This document shows, in pieces, positions 33,045-43,062 of a stretch of DNA of 44,484 bases. The notes under the pieces were generated by a model. It was not told where the DNA came from and made no database searches. It saw nothing but the letters and a program-made list of their open reading frames with translations. Numbering within the stretch: position 1 is the stretch's first letter; every line of letters starts with the position of its first letter. A program made the position numbers and the translations under genes. This stretch comes from Streptomyces otsuchiensis (GTDB lineage: Bacteria; Actinomycetota; Actinomycetes; Streptomycetales; Streptomycetaceae): positions 1 to 44,484 of the forward strand of contig NZ_BHZI01000009.1 in NCBI RefSeq assembly GCF_004305975.1, read 5' to 3'.

Positions 33045-34039
33045 GAGTAGTGCACCTTCCGCTCGATGACGCCGAACTGGACCGCGGTGCAGATCAGCAC
33101 CATCAGCAGCAGGACCAGGGCCTGCGCGCTGGCGCGGCCGAAGTCACTGGTGCCGTAGGCGAAGGCGTTCTCGTAGATGGAGTAGACGAGGGTGGTCGTC
33201 GAGCCGACCGGGCCGCCCTGGGTGAGGATGTGGATCTGCCCGAACCCCTGGAGGGCGTTGATGGTCGAGATCACGATGAGGAAGAAGAGCTGCGGGCCGA
33301 GCAGCGGGATCGTGATGTACCAGGCGCGACGCGGGCCGGCGGCGCCGTCGAGCAGCGCGGCCTCGTTCACCTCCTTGGGTATGGAGCCGACGCCGGCGGC
33401 GAGGATCAGCACCCCGTAGCCCAGGTTCATCCAGACCGTGGTGAGGCAGATCGAGATCAGCGCCATCTCGGTCGAGGTCAGCCAGGCGACCTGGCCGAGG
33501 CCGAGTTGGTAGAGCAGCCCGTTGAGCACTCCGCTTGCCGGGTTGTAGAACACGGCGAAGATGACGGACGCGGAGGCGACGGAGAACGCGAACGGCAGCA
33601 CGAAGGCGCTGCGGAAGAAGCGCTGCGCGCGGATCTGCGACTCCAGCAAGAGCACCACCGCGAGGGCGCCGATCGCACCGGGCACGACCACACCGAGCGT
33701 GAAGAGCGCGGTGACGAGGAGGATCTTGCCGAACTCGCCGGTGAACATCTCCTCGAAGTGGCTCAGGCCGACGAACCGGGACGGGCGCCCGATGATGTCG
33801 TTGCCGTGCATCGACAGGTAGACGGTGCGGCCGAGCGGATAGAGGAGGAAGAGCAGGAAGACGACGATGGAGGGGGCGAGGAAGCCCCACGCGAGCATGG
33901 TTTCCCGGCGGGGACCCGTGGCGCGGCTGGCGCTCGGGATCTGCCGGCGGGCAGCGGTCGTGGCCGTGGAGGCGGGGGCGGCGTCGCCGTCCGCCCGGTC
34001 ACTGGCCTGGGTTGTTGGTGTGGGCACGGTCGGCAGCAT
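33041..34039 (-). CDS. ugpA: Ugp-like ABC permease, UgpA/MalF type
   Basis: 332 residues from ATG at 34039. Residues 1-45 are a Thr/Ala-rich cytoplasmic tail, then six helices. FLAPSIVVFLLFLLYPLGRTVYLS is the typical first helix, and the EAA loop is in EVNEAALLDGAAGPRRAWYI. TQGGPVGSTTTLVYSIYENAF is the usual UgpA-like C-terminal signature. The ribosome site CTGAGG lies 5 bases before the ATG and is inside an inverted repeat that may hide it. First gene of the ABC operon. Confidence 0.9.
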   Translation of the reverse strand: MLPTVPTPTTQASDRADGDAAPASTATTAARRQIPSASRATGPRRETMLAWGFLAPSIVVFLLFLLYPLGRTVYLSMHGNDIIGRPSRFVGLSHFEEMFTGEFGKILLVTALFTLGVVVPGAIGALAVVLLLESQIRAQRFFRSAFVLPFAFSVASASVIFAVFYNPASGVLNGLLYQLGLGQVAWLTSTEMALISICLTTVWMNLGYGVLILAAGVGSIPKEVNEAALLDGAAGPRRAWYITIPLLGPQLFFLIVISTINALQGFGQIHILTQGGPVGSTTTLVYSIYENAFAYGTSDFGRASAQALVLLLMVLICTAVQFGVIERKVHYS

Positions 34040-34044
34040 GTACA

Positions 34045-34073
34045 CCTCAGGTGAAGCCGTCAATCCCCTGAGG
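34045..34073 (-). promoter_or_regulatory. Inverted repeat over the ugpA ribosome binding site
   Basis: CCTCAGG (34067-34073) and CCTGAGG (34045-34051) on the minus strand, 15 bases apart; the second arm contains the ugpA Shine-Dalgarno bases. As RNA it could block initiation; as DNA it could be an operator. Confidence 0.45.
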
Positions 34074-34299
34074 AGAATCGAACGCCAACAGTGTTCACCC
34101 AGCCGGTGTCGCGGCTGACGCCGCTCGCACGGACGGTGGCGCAGGACACGTCGTCGCGGGCCACGGCGACAGTGGTCCGACCACCCGCGGGCGGAGAACG
34201 GGCTTGTGGCACCAGGCGGTTGGGCAACGGGCGGTCGAACACCGCCGGTGCGGCCCGGTTGTCGCCGTTCACCGGGAGCACGTTCGGCAGCGCCCCCAC
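34060..34299 (-). CDS. Possible 79-residue protein or gene remnant
   Basis: A GTG at 34299 opens a frame ending at 34060, 20 bases before ugpA. Third positions are mostly G or C in the first half, and the residue mix (VNGDNRAAPAVFDRPLPNRL; TVAVARDDVSCATVRASGV) is not the usual Arg/Pro noise of antisense frames. No domain, signal or good ribosome site was recognised. It could be a remnant of a longer gene, or chance; if it is not real, this 290-bp gap holds only the inverted repeat and the symporter terminator. Confidence 0.28.
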   Translation of the reverse strand: MGALPNVLPVNGDNRAAPAVFDRPLPNRLVPQARSPPAGGRTTVAVARDDVSCATVRASGVSRDTGWVNTVGVRFSSGD

Positions 34300-34331
34300 G
34301 GCCGCTCACCCGGACAGGCCGCCCAACCGGA

Positions 34332-34363
34332 CGGGCCGGCCACCCGGGTGGGCGGCCGGCCCG
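34332..34363 (-). terminator. Terminator after actP
   Basis: CGGGCCGGCC/GGCCGGCCCG arms (10 bp) around an inner self-complementary CACCCGGGTG, directly after the symporter stop at 34369. Confidence 0.7.
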
Positions 34364-34368
34364 GTGGA

Positions 34369-36069
34369 TCAGTGCTTGCTGGCTCCCTCCGCACCGGCGC
34401 CGGTGAGGGCGCGGACCTGGAGCTCGGCGAACCTCACGGCGTCGTTCTCCCGCGAGGTCAGCGTGCCGATGACCGCGCAGAGCACACCGATGGGCACCGA
34501 CACCAGGGCGGGGTTCTCCAGCGGGAACCAGGCGAAATCGATGTTCTCGGGGAACAGCGACAGGCTGTTTCCGTCGGCGTCGGTCTTGCCCGACACCACC
34601 GGCGAGAAGAAGACCAGTCCCACCGCGGCGATCAGACCGCCGTAGATGCCGGCCAGCGCGCCGTTCGTGTTGAACCGCTTCCAGAACAGGCTGAGCAGGA
34701 TCGTCGGAAGGTTCGCGGAAGCCGCGATGGCGAATGCCAGCGCCACCAGGAACGCCACGTTGAGGTTCTGGGCGAAGACCGCCAGCACGATCGCGATCGT
34801 CCCGACGCCGAACGCCGCGAACTTCGCCACCCGGATCTCGTCGCGCTCGCTGGCCTGTCCCTTGCGCAGCACGTTGTTGTAGAAGTCGTGCGCCAGTGAC
34901 GAGGAGGAGGCGATCGTGAGGCCCGCGACCGTCGACAGGATCGCGGCGAACGCGACCGCGGCGATCAGGGCCAGCATCACAGCGGCGAGGAAGTCACCGC
35001 CGAAGTGGGCCCCGACCTGCTCGGCGAGCTGTGGCGCGGCGGTGTTGCCCGCGGCGTTCTGCTCGACGATCGCGTCCCGGCCCACCATGGCGGCGGCACC
35101 GAAGCCCAGCACCAGGGTCATCAGATAGAAGGTGCCGATCAGGCCGATTCCCCAGTTCACCGACTTCCGCGCGGTCTTGGCGTCGGGCACGGTGTAGAAG
35201 CGGATCAGGATGTGCGGCAGGCCCGCGGTGCCGAGCACCAGCGCCAGCCCGAGACTGATCAGGTCCAGCTTGTTGATCATGGTCTGCCACGCGTCGCCGA
35301 CGACTTCTCTGCCGTAGACCTGGCCGGGTTCGAGGAACGCCGCTCCCGCCCCGCTCGCGTCGGCCGCGTCGTTCATGAGCGCCGCGAGGTCGAACTTGTA
35401 GACCGCCAGCACCATGATGGTCAGCAGGGCTGCGCCGCCCATCAGCATGCCGGCCTTGATGATCTGTACCCAGGTGGTGCCCGTCATCCCGCCGAAGGTG
35501 ACGTAGACGATCATCAGGATGCCGACCACGACGATGCCCGCGATCTTCGCGGTGTCGGCGCTCATCCCCAGATAGGTCTCGCCGGGCTGGATTCCGAGGA
35601 GCAGTGCGATCAGCGCGCCGGCACCGACCATCTGCGCGAGCAGATAGAAGATCGACACGGTGAGCGTGGAGACCGACGCCGCCGTCCGCACCGGGCGTTG
35701 CCGCATGCGGTACGAGAGCACGTCCGCCATGGTGTAGCGGCCGGAGTTGCGAAGTAGCTCGGCGACGAGCAGCAGCGCCACCAGCCAGGCGACGAGGAAG
35801 CCGATCGAGTAGAGGAAACCGTCGTAGCCGAAGAGCGCGATCGTGCCGGCGATGCCGAGGAAGGACGCCGCGGACATGTAGTCACTGCCGATGGCGAAGC
35901 CGTTCTGCACCCCGGAGAAGCCTCGGCCACCGGAATGGAAGTCGCTGGCGGAGTTGACCCGCCGGCTGGCCCACACCGTGATCAGCAGGGTCACCGCGAT
36001 CATCACGGTGAAGAGGATGACGGTGATCAGGCGGCTCTCCGCGGAGACGCCCTGCGCGAGTACGTTCAT
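34369..36069 (-). CDS. actP: ActP-type cation/monocarboxylate symporter (locus B)
   Basis: 566 residues, 13 to 14 membrane helices, SSS family. Close to E. coli ActP in the order of its segments: SDFHSGGRGFSGVQNGFAIG, SDYMSAASFLGIAGTIALF, GYDGFLYSIGFLVAW, LRNSGRYTMADVLSYR, YLLAQMVGAGALIALLLGI and GGMTGTTWVQIIKAGMLMGG. Likely substrates are acetate, propionate or pyruvate, as for ActP and MctC. Its ATG overlaps the stop of the DUF485 gene by 4 bases. Upstream of that pair stand a promoter and LytTR-type repeats. Confidence 0.92.
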   Translation of the reverse strand: MNVLAQGVSAESRLITVILFTVMIAVTLLITVWASRRVNSASDFHSGGRGFSGVQNGFAIGSDYMSAASFLGIAGTIALFGYDGFLYSIGFLVAWLVALLLVAELLRNSGRYTMADVLSYRMRQRPVRTAASVSTLTVSIFYLLAQMVGAGALIALLLGIQPGETYLGMSADTAKIAGIVVVGILMIVYVTFGGMTGTTWVQIIKAGMLMGGAALLTIMVLAVYKFDLAALMNDAADASGAGAAFLEPGQVYGREVVGDAWQTMINKLDLISLGLALVLGTAGLPHILIRFYTVPDAKTARKSVNWGIGLIGTFYLMTLVLGFGAAAMVGRDAIVEQNAAGNTAAPQLAEQVGAHFGGDFLAAVMLALIAAVAFAAILSTVAGLTIASSSSLAHDFYNNVLRKGQASERDEIRVAKFAAFGVGTIAIVLAVFAQNLNVAFLVALAFAIAASANLPTILLSLFWKRFNTNGALAGIYGGLIAAVGLVFFSPVVSGKTDADGNSLSLFPENIDFAWFPLENPALVSVPIGVLCAVIGTLTSRENDAVRFAELQVRALTGAGAEGASKH

Positions 36070-36434
36070 CGGTCACGCCCTCCGTTCTCCAGTTCCTCGC
36101 GGAGCTCGTCCGCCAGCGGGTCGAACCGGCGGTTGGCGAAGCGGGAGTAGGCGATGGCGATACCGAAGGTCGAGACGAACTGGAGCAGTCCGAAGACCAG
36201 CGCCAGGTTGAAGTTGCCCACCAGCTGGGTGGACATGACGCCGCGGGCGTAGGCGGACATCACCACGTAGAGGAGGTACCAGGCGAGGAACGCGATCGTC
36301 ATGGGGACCACGAAGCGCAGCAGTCGGCTCCGCAGCTCCAGGAACCGGGGGTCCTCGTGCATGGCCACCGAGCGGGTCCTGAGATCGTCTTCCGGTGGCT
36401 CGCTGGCCTCCGTTGTCGCTGGCTGGGTCGTCAT
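36066..36434 (-). CDS. DUF485 family membrane protein
   Basis: 122 residues with two helices at about 42-62 and 75-97 (VVPMTIAFLAWYLLYVVMSA; NFNLALVFGLLQFVSTFGIA). The segment LRSRLLRFVVPMT-AF and the C-terminal YSRFANRRFDPLADELREEL are typical of DUF485 partners (YjcH, MctB) that sit next to acetate symporters. CAGGAG lies before the ATG. First gene of the operon with actP. Function is not firmly known; an accessory subunit of the symporter is the usual assumption. Confidence 0.92.
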   Translation of the reverse strand: MTTQPATTEASEPPEDDLRTRSVAMHEDPRFLELRSRLLRFVVPMTIAFLAWYLLYVVMSAYARGVMSTQLVGNFNLALVFGLLQFVSTFGIAIAYSRFANRRFDPLADELREELENGGRDR

Positions 36435-36500
36435 GACCGGCTCCTGTGTCGGGGACGTCTCACCCGGGGGGCGCCCGGATGAAGGGGGTGCGTTCGCGCG

Positions 36501-36530
36501 AATGTAAGGAACGTCACTCGCACATGGCAG
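36501..36530 (-). promoter_or_regulatory. DUF485-actP promoter
   Basis: -10 TACATT (36501-36506), 18-bp spacer, -35 CTGCCA (36525-36530). The -35 is imperfect, as expected for an activated promoter. A perfect palindrome TTCGCGCGAA (36493-36502) sits at the predicted start of transcription and may be an operator. Confidence 0.5.
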
Positions 36531-36567
36531 TGGGCCTACCTGCCGAGTCGCTGAAAGCGGAGTACCC

Positions 36568-36623
36568 GCGCCGAACGGTCACCCGGTGTGCGACGAACGG
36601 TCTACGAACGGGCGACGAACGGT
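36568..36623 (-). promoter_or_regulatory. LytTR-type binding-site array upstream of DUF485-actP
   Basis: On the minus strand ACCGTTCGT occurs at 36615-36623 and 36593-36601 and ACCGTTCGG at 36571-36579: three 9-mers at exact 22-bp steps (9 + 13). CCCGTTCGT at 36604-36612 lies between the first two at 11 bp. The first three fit the published LytTR consensus [TA][AC][CA]GTTN[AG][TG] at every position, and ACCGTTCGTC is the core of Pseudomonas AlgR sites. The array starts about 40 bp upstream of the -35 box. The rest of the gap up to 36715 shows nothing else. Confidence 0.65.
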
Positions 36624-36715
36624 CGCCGCGCACGTCACGGCCGTCCCCGGTCGCCGGCCCGCGGACGCGGCCCGGCGCTCGACCGCCTGCCTGTCCCACC
36701 CCGTTCCGGACATGC

Positions 36716-36762
36716 GACAGGGCCCGGTCCCACCGCACGAAGCGGTGGGGCCGGGCCCTGTC
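36716..36762 (-). terminator. Terminator of the str operon after tuf
   Basis: A 21-bp stem (arms 36716-36736 and 36742-36762, one G-U type pair) with loop ACGAA. The longest hairpin in the window. Confidence 0.88.
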
Positions 36763-36777
36763 AAGGCCGTTCACGGC

Positions 36778-36797
36778 CGCCCCTGCGAACAGGGGCG
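36778..36797 (-). terminator. Small hairpin at the tuf stop
   Basis: CGCCCCTG/CAGGGGCG, 8 bp, loop CGAA on the plus strand, 5 bases after the tuf stop codon and just before the main terminator. Confidence 0.6.
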
Positions 36798-36802
36798 TCA
36801 GA

Positions 36803-37996
36803 TCACTTGAGGATCTTGGTGACCTGGCCGGCGCCCACGGTCCGACCACCCTCACGGATGGCGAACTTCAGGCCCTCCTCCATGGCGATGGGCTGGATCA
36901 GCTCAACGCGCATCTCGGTGTTGTCGCCCGGCATGACCATCTCGGTGCCCTCGGGGAGGTGCACCACACCGGTCACGTCGGTGGTACGGAAGTAGAACTG
37001 CGGGCGGTAGTTGTTGAAGAAGGGGGTGTGACGGCCACCCTCGTCCTTCGACAGGATGTACGCCTGCGCCTCGAACTCCGTGTGCGGGGTGACCGAGCCG
37101 GGCTTGATGATGACCTGGCCGCGCTCGACGTCCTCGCGCTTGATGCCGCGGAGCAGCAGACCGACGTTCTCACCGGCCTGACCCTCGTCCAGCAGCTTCC
37201 GGAACATCTCGATGCCGGTGACCGTGGTGGTGGTCTTCTCTTCCTTGATGCCGATGATGTCGACGGTCTCGTTGACCTTGAGGACACCACGCTCGATGCG
37301 GCCGGTGACGACCGTACCGCGACCGGTGATGGTGAAGACATCCTCGATCGGCATGAGGAAGGGCTTCTCGACGTCGCGCTCCGGCTGCGGGATGGCGTCG
37401 TCGACGGCCTTCATGAGCTCCAGGACGGACTTGCCCCACTCGGCGTCGCCCTCCAGCGCCTTCAGCGCGGAGACCTTGACGACGGGAACGTCGTCGCCGG
37501 GGAACTCGTACTCGGAGAGCAGCTCACGGACCTCGAGCTCGACGAGCTCCATGATCTCCTCGTCGTCCACCATGTCGGCCTTGTTCAGCGCGACGACGAT
37601 GTACGGAACGCCGACCTGGCGGGCCAGGAGCACGTGCTCCTTGGTCTGCGGCATCGGGCCGTCGGTGGCGGCGACCACGAGGATGGCGCCGTCCATCTGG
37701 GCGGCACCGGTGATCATGTTCTTGATGTAGTCCGCGTGACCCGGGCAGTCGACGTGGGCGTAGTGACGGCTCTCCGTCTGGTACTCGACGTGCGCGATGG
37801 AGATGGTGATACCACGCTGACGCTCTTCGGGCGCCTTGTCGATCTGGTCGAAGGCCGAGGCCTCGTTCAGGTCCGGGTACGCGTCGTGCAGCACCTTGGT
37901 GATCGCCGCGGTAAGAGTGGTCTTACCGTGGTCGATGTGACCGATGGTGCCGATGTTGACGTGCGGCTTAGTCCGCTCGAACTTCGCCTTCGCCAC
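36803..37996 (-). CDS. tuf: Elongation factor Tu
   Basis: 397 residues from GTG at 37996 with CAGGAGGACC before it. G domain: [24 protein letters not shown]; then domains 2 and 3, ending [21 protein letters not shown]-Tu brings aminoacyl-tRNA to the A site. Residues known to change in kirromycin or GE2270 resistance look normal by eye. It is tuf1-like: last in the str operon, as in Streptomyces, where tuf1 is also known to have its own promoter in the fusA-tuf gap. Confidence 0.99.
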   Translation of the reverse strand: MAKAKFERTKPHVNIGTIGHIDHGKTTLTAAITKVLHDAYPDLNEASAFDQIDKAPEERQRGITISIAHVEYQTESRHYAHVDCPGHADYIKNMITGAAQMDGAILVVAATDGPMPQTKEHVLLARQVGVPYIVVALNKADMVDDEEIMELVELEVRELLSEYEFPGDDVPVVKVSALKALEGDAEWGKSVLELMKAVDDAIPQPERDVEKPFLMPIEDVFTITGRGTVVTGRIERGVLKVNETVDIIGIKEEKTTTTVTGIEMFRKLLDEGQAGENVGLLLRGIKREDVERGQVIIKPGSVTPHTEFEAQAYILSKDEGGRHTPFFNNYRPQFYFRTTDVTGVVHLPEGTEMVMPGDNTEMRVELIQPIAMEEGLKFAIREGGRTVGAGQVTKILK

Positions 37997-38196
37997 TGGG
38001 GTCCTCCTGATGGACTGGTGCTGGACGCCCCTCCGCGTCTTACGGAGAGGGTCAGGTGGTCTTACCGAAGCGGCCAGGACCCCGAGGGGGACGCCCTTGG
38101 CCGGTTCGCTGGGGGTCTGGCGGTCCGGGGCACCCCGGCCGACCGTCCTCTCGGACGATCCGGCCGGGACAAAGGCCCCGTTTGCCGTTTTGCTCC

Positions 38197-38202
38197 AGCT
38201 TA
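38197..38202 (-). promoter_or_regulatory. Candidate tuf-specific -10 box
   Basis: TAAGCT in the 233-bp fusA-tuf gap with no good -35. The gap also has several GC-rich inverted repeats, including TCCGGGG-A-CCCCGGA at the fusA stop. A second tuf1 promoter in this gap is documented in Streptomyces ramocissimus; this box is only a candidate for it. Confidence 0.25.
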
Positions 38203-38229
38203 ATGGGTGAGTGATCCGGGGTCCCCGGA

Positions 38230-40341
<2,112 letters not shown>

Positions 40342-40379
40342 AAGGCTTCAGTCTTCTCTCGGTCTCGATGGGGTAGCGA

Positions 40380-40850
40380 CTACCAGCGGTAGTGCGCGAA
40401 GGCCTTGTTGGACTCGGCCATCTTGTGAGTGTCCTCACGCTTCTTGACGGAAGCGCCAAGGCCGTTCGACGCGTCGAGGAGCTCGTTCATGAGCCGCTCG
40501 GTCATCGTCTTCTCACGGCGGGCACGGGAGTAGCCCACGAGCCAGCGCAGGGCCAGCGTCGAGGAGCGGCCCGGGCGAACCTCCACCGGAACCTGGTAGG
40601 TGGCGCCACCGACTCGGCGGGAGCGGACCTCCAGGGTCGGCTTGACGTTCTCCAGTGCGCGCTTGAGCGTGATGACCGGGTCGTTGCCGGTCTTCTCACG
40701 AAGCCCTTCGAGGGCGCCGTACACGATGCGCTCGGCGGTGGAGCGCTTGCCGTGCAGGAGCACCTTGTTGATCAGGGACGTCACCAGAGGAGAGCCGTAG
40801 ACCGGGTCGATGTGGACCGGGCGCTTCGGGGCAGGGCCCTTACGAGGCAT
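40380..40850 (-). CDS. rpsG: 30S ribosomal protein S7
   Basis: 156 residues, [20 protein letters not shown], with [20 protein letters not shown] and [29 protein letters not shown]7 nucleates the 30S head and contacts E-site tRNA. Two bases between rpsL and rpsG. Confidence 0.99.
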   Translation of the reverse strand: MPRKGPAPKRPVHIDPVYGSPLVTSLINKVLLHGKRSTAERIVYGALEGLREKTGNDPVITLKRALENVKPTLEVRSRRVGGATYQVPVEVRPGRSSTLALRWLVGYSRARREKTMTERLMNELLDASNGLGASVKKREDTHKMAESNKAFAHYRW

Positions 40851-40852
40851 TC

Positions 40853-41224
40853 TTACTTCTCCTTCTTGGCGCCGTAGCGGCTGCGAGCCTGCTTGCGGTT
40901 CTTGACGCCCTGGGTGTCGAGCGAGCCGCGGATGATCTTGTAACGAACACCCGGCAGGTCCCTGACCCGACCGCCACGCACGAGCACGATGGAGTGCTCC
41001 TGCAGGTTGTGGCCCTCACCCGGAATGTAGGCCGTGACCTCGATCCCGCTGGTCAGACGCACACGCGCGACCTTACGCAGGGCCGAGTTCGGCTTCTTCG
41101 GGGTGGTCGTGAAGACACGCGTGCAGACGCCACGCCGCTGGGGCGAACCGTCGAGCGCGAGAGTCTTGTTCTTCTCGGTCTTGTCCTGCCGGCCCTTTCG
41201 GACCAGCTGCTGGATCGTTGGCAC
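40853..41224 (-). CDS. rpsL: 30S ribosomal protein S12 with Arg at residue 88
   Basis: 123 residues from GTG at 41224 (GGAGAGACT upstream). [15 protein letters not shown], then [19 protein letters not shown] with Lys43 intact, then [15 protein letters not shown]. In nearly all bacteria the last motif reads GGRVKDLPG; here residue 88 is Arg, codon AGG at 40961-40963. Lys-to-Arg at 88 is a classic streptomycin-resistance change in S12. AGG is a rare codon in Streptomyces and is one base from AAG, the usual Lys codon. First gene of the str operon. Confidence 0.98.
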   Translation of the reverse strand: MPTIQQLVRKGRQDKTEKNKTLALDGSPQRRGVCTRVFTTTPKKPNSALRKVARVRLTSGIEVTAYIPGEGHNLQEHSIVLVRGGRVRDLPGVRYKIIRGSLDTQGVKNRKQARSRYGAKKEK

Positions 41225-41277
41225 AGTCTCTCCGGTTTCTGTGTGCCGTCTCGGTACTACTAACCTGGGCCACATCG

Positions 41278-41302
41278 CCGACCCACGCGGTCGGGTGTGT
41301 CG
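41278..41302 (-). promoter_or_regulatory. Leader element of rpsL shared with rpsJ
   Basis: 25 bases ending 53 nt before the rpsL start, CGACACA followed by the hairpin CCGACC-GCGTG-GGTCGG. It differs from the rpsJ copy at one position. Confidence 0.6.
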
Positions 41303-41431
41303 TAGCTGCCGACCCCACCACGAACGGGTTCCCGTCAGGGGCGGGGGTGCAGATGCGGGGTCCGGCGACGCGAACACGGTCCGCGGGACGGATCGGGACG
41401 CGCGCAGGGGACACCCCAGGCACGAGGTCAG

Positions 41432-41460
41432 AGCCTACCCAGCACACCGGCCACGGTCAA
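41432..41460 (-). promoter_or_regulatory. str operon promoter
   Basis: -35 TTGACC (41455-41460), 17-bp spacer, -10 TAGGCT (41432-41437), near the HrdB consensus. Predicted start near 41425 gives a leader of about 200 nt. Confidence 0.75.
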
Positions 41461-41515
41461 AAAAGAAGGCACGCGCAGCAGGCCCGCGGTGCTTCTCCGG
41501 CCGGTCCCCGAGCGG

Positions 41516-41521
41516 CAGAAT
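41516..41521 (+). promoter_or_regulatory. -10 box for the LCP gene, leaderless type
   Basis: CAGAAT, 6 bases before the ATG at 41528, about 55 bp from the divergent str promoter. No good -35. Confidence 0.35.
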
Positions 41522-41527
41522 GACCGC

Positions 41528-42877
41528 ATGAACAGCGGAGGGGACAGCCCCGGCGACGCCGAGGGTGACATAGCGGGCGAGAGACGGGCAGCGGGAGACC
41601 GCCCCGGGAACGAGCCCACGGGCGGTACCGACGACTCGGCCACGGGTGGTTCCGGAGCCGAGGCAGACATACCCAACGGCGACAGCGCTGACACACCCGG
41701 CGCAGCCGATTCCACCACCGCGCCCCCGGCAGAGCCCGGGGGCGCGAGCGGTACGGACCACGAGGACGCCGGCGAACGGCCCCGGCCGTCTCGGTACGAC
41801 GGGACGCCCGGAGAGGAACCCGGGAGCGGCGCCCCGGACACCGGCGGCGACGGCACGGCACCCGCCGCCGCCCCACCCTCCAAGCGCCGACGGCGGCGCT
41901 GGCTACGCGTGTTGACCGCTGCCCTCGTCGGCGTCCTGCTGATCGGCGCGGCCGGCGCCGGCTGGGCGTACTGGCGCACCGAGCAGTCCCTCGACTCCAT
42001 CCAGCGCATCCCGCAGGCGATGCCCACCGTCCCCGAGGAGCAGCAGCCGACCCGGATCGAAGGCGACTCGCTGGTCTTCCTGCTGGTCGGGCTCGACGCC
42101 GAGTCCGCCGACACCGGTGTCGGGGACACCGAGATCAACGCGGAGGGCGAACCGGAGGAGTGGAAGGCGGGCGAGGCCCGCAGCGACACCATGATGCTGC
42201 TGCAACTGCCCGCCGACCGCTCCACCGCGACCGTAGTCTCCCTCCCCCGCGACAGCTGGGTGGAGGTGCCGGGCCGCGGCAGCGCCAAGCTCAACGCCGC
42301 CTACTCCTGGGGCGGTCCGGCGCTGATGGTGGAGACCGTCCAGAACCTCACCGACCTGCGCGTCGACCATCTCGCGGTGATCGACTGGGCCGGCTTCCGG
42401 GAGCTGACCGACGCGGTCGGCGGCGTCCGCGTCGACGGCGAGCGGATGGACGGGCGCGCCGCCCTGGACTACGTCCGCGAGCGCAAGGGACTCCCGGAGG
42501 GCGACCTCGACCGCACCCGCCGGCAGCAGCACTTCCTCCGTTCGCTGCTGAACCAGACCCTCAGCTCCGACACCCTCTCCAGCCCCTCGCGCCTCAACGG
42601 CCTGCTCAACACGGTCGGGGACGTCGTCAGCGTGGACGAGGGCCTCAGCAACGGCGACATCCGCGAGCTGGCCTGGGCTCTGCGGGGCCTGCGCGGCGAC
42701 GAGGTGCGGTTCATGAACGCGCCGGTCCTCGGCACCGACACCATCGACGGCCAGTCGGTGGTGCTGCTGGACGAGGAGTCCGCCGCACCGCTCTGGAAGG
42801 CGATGAAGGAGGACGAGGTCCAGCGGCTGATCGACAGCGGGGAAGCCCCCGACGACCTCGGCGACGACGTGGCCTGA
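41528..42877 (+). CDS. LytR-CpsA-Psr (LCP) family cell-wall glycopolymer ligase
   Basis: 449 residues. Residues 1-115 are acidic, Gly/Pro/Thr-rich and probably disordered in the cytoplasm. A basic RRRRR stretch precedes one helix at about 122-145. The extracellular LCP domain (about 175-350) shows RSDTMMLLQLPAD, VVSLPRDSWVEVPG, KLNAAYSWGG and the RTRRQQHFLRSLL motif, with the conserved Arg and Asp residues that bind polyprenyl pyrophosphate and metal. These enzymes attach teichoic acids or other glycopolymers to peptidoglycan. It is divergent from the str operon. Confidence 0.93.
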   Translation: MNSGGDSPGDAEGDIAGERRAAGDRPGNEPTGGTDDSATGGSGAEADIPNGDSADTPGAADSTTAPPAEPGGASGTDHEDAGERPRPSRYDGTPGEEPGSGAPDTGGDGTAPAAAPPSKRRRRRWLRVLTAALVGVLLIGAAGAGWAYWRTEQSLDSIQRIPQAMPTVPEEQQPTRIEGDSLVFLLVGLDAESADTGVGDTEINAEGEPEEWKAGEARSDTMMLLQLPADRSTATVVSLPRDSWVEVPGRGSAKLNAAYSWGGPALMVETVQNLTDLRVDHLAVIDWAGFRELTDAVGGVRVDGERMDGRAALDYVRERKGLPEGDLDRTRRQQHFLRSLLNQTLSSDTLSSPSRLNGLLNTVGDVVSVDEGLSNGDIRELAWALRGLRGDEVRFMNAPVLGTDTIDGQSVVLLDEESAAPLWKAMKEDEVQRLIDSGEAPDDLGDDVA

Positions 42878-42935
42878 CGGGACGCGGGGAACCGGACCGC
42901 CCGGCTCCCCCACCCCCGCTCCGACCCGCACCCGC

Positions 42936-42963
42936 GTGGCCGGCCGCCTCCCGGCCGGGCCAC
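42936..42963 (+). terminator. Terminator after the LCP gene
   Basis: GTGGCCGGCCG and CGGCCGGGCCAC pair with one bulge, about 60 bases after the stop. Confidence 0.55.
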
Positions 42964-43062
42964 AGCCCTGTCACACCCCGGCAACAGCCCCTGCCGTCCT
43001 ACCGGTTCGCCGCATAGCGTGAGAAGGCCGGACAGGTACACGGACGACGGGCGGAACACCAG

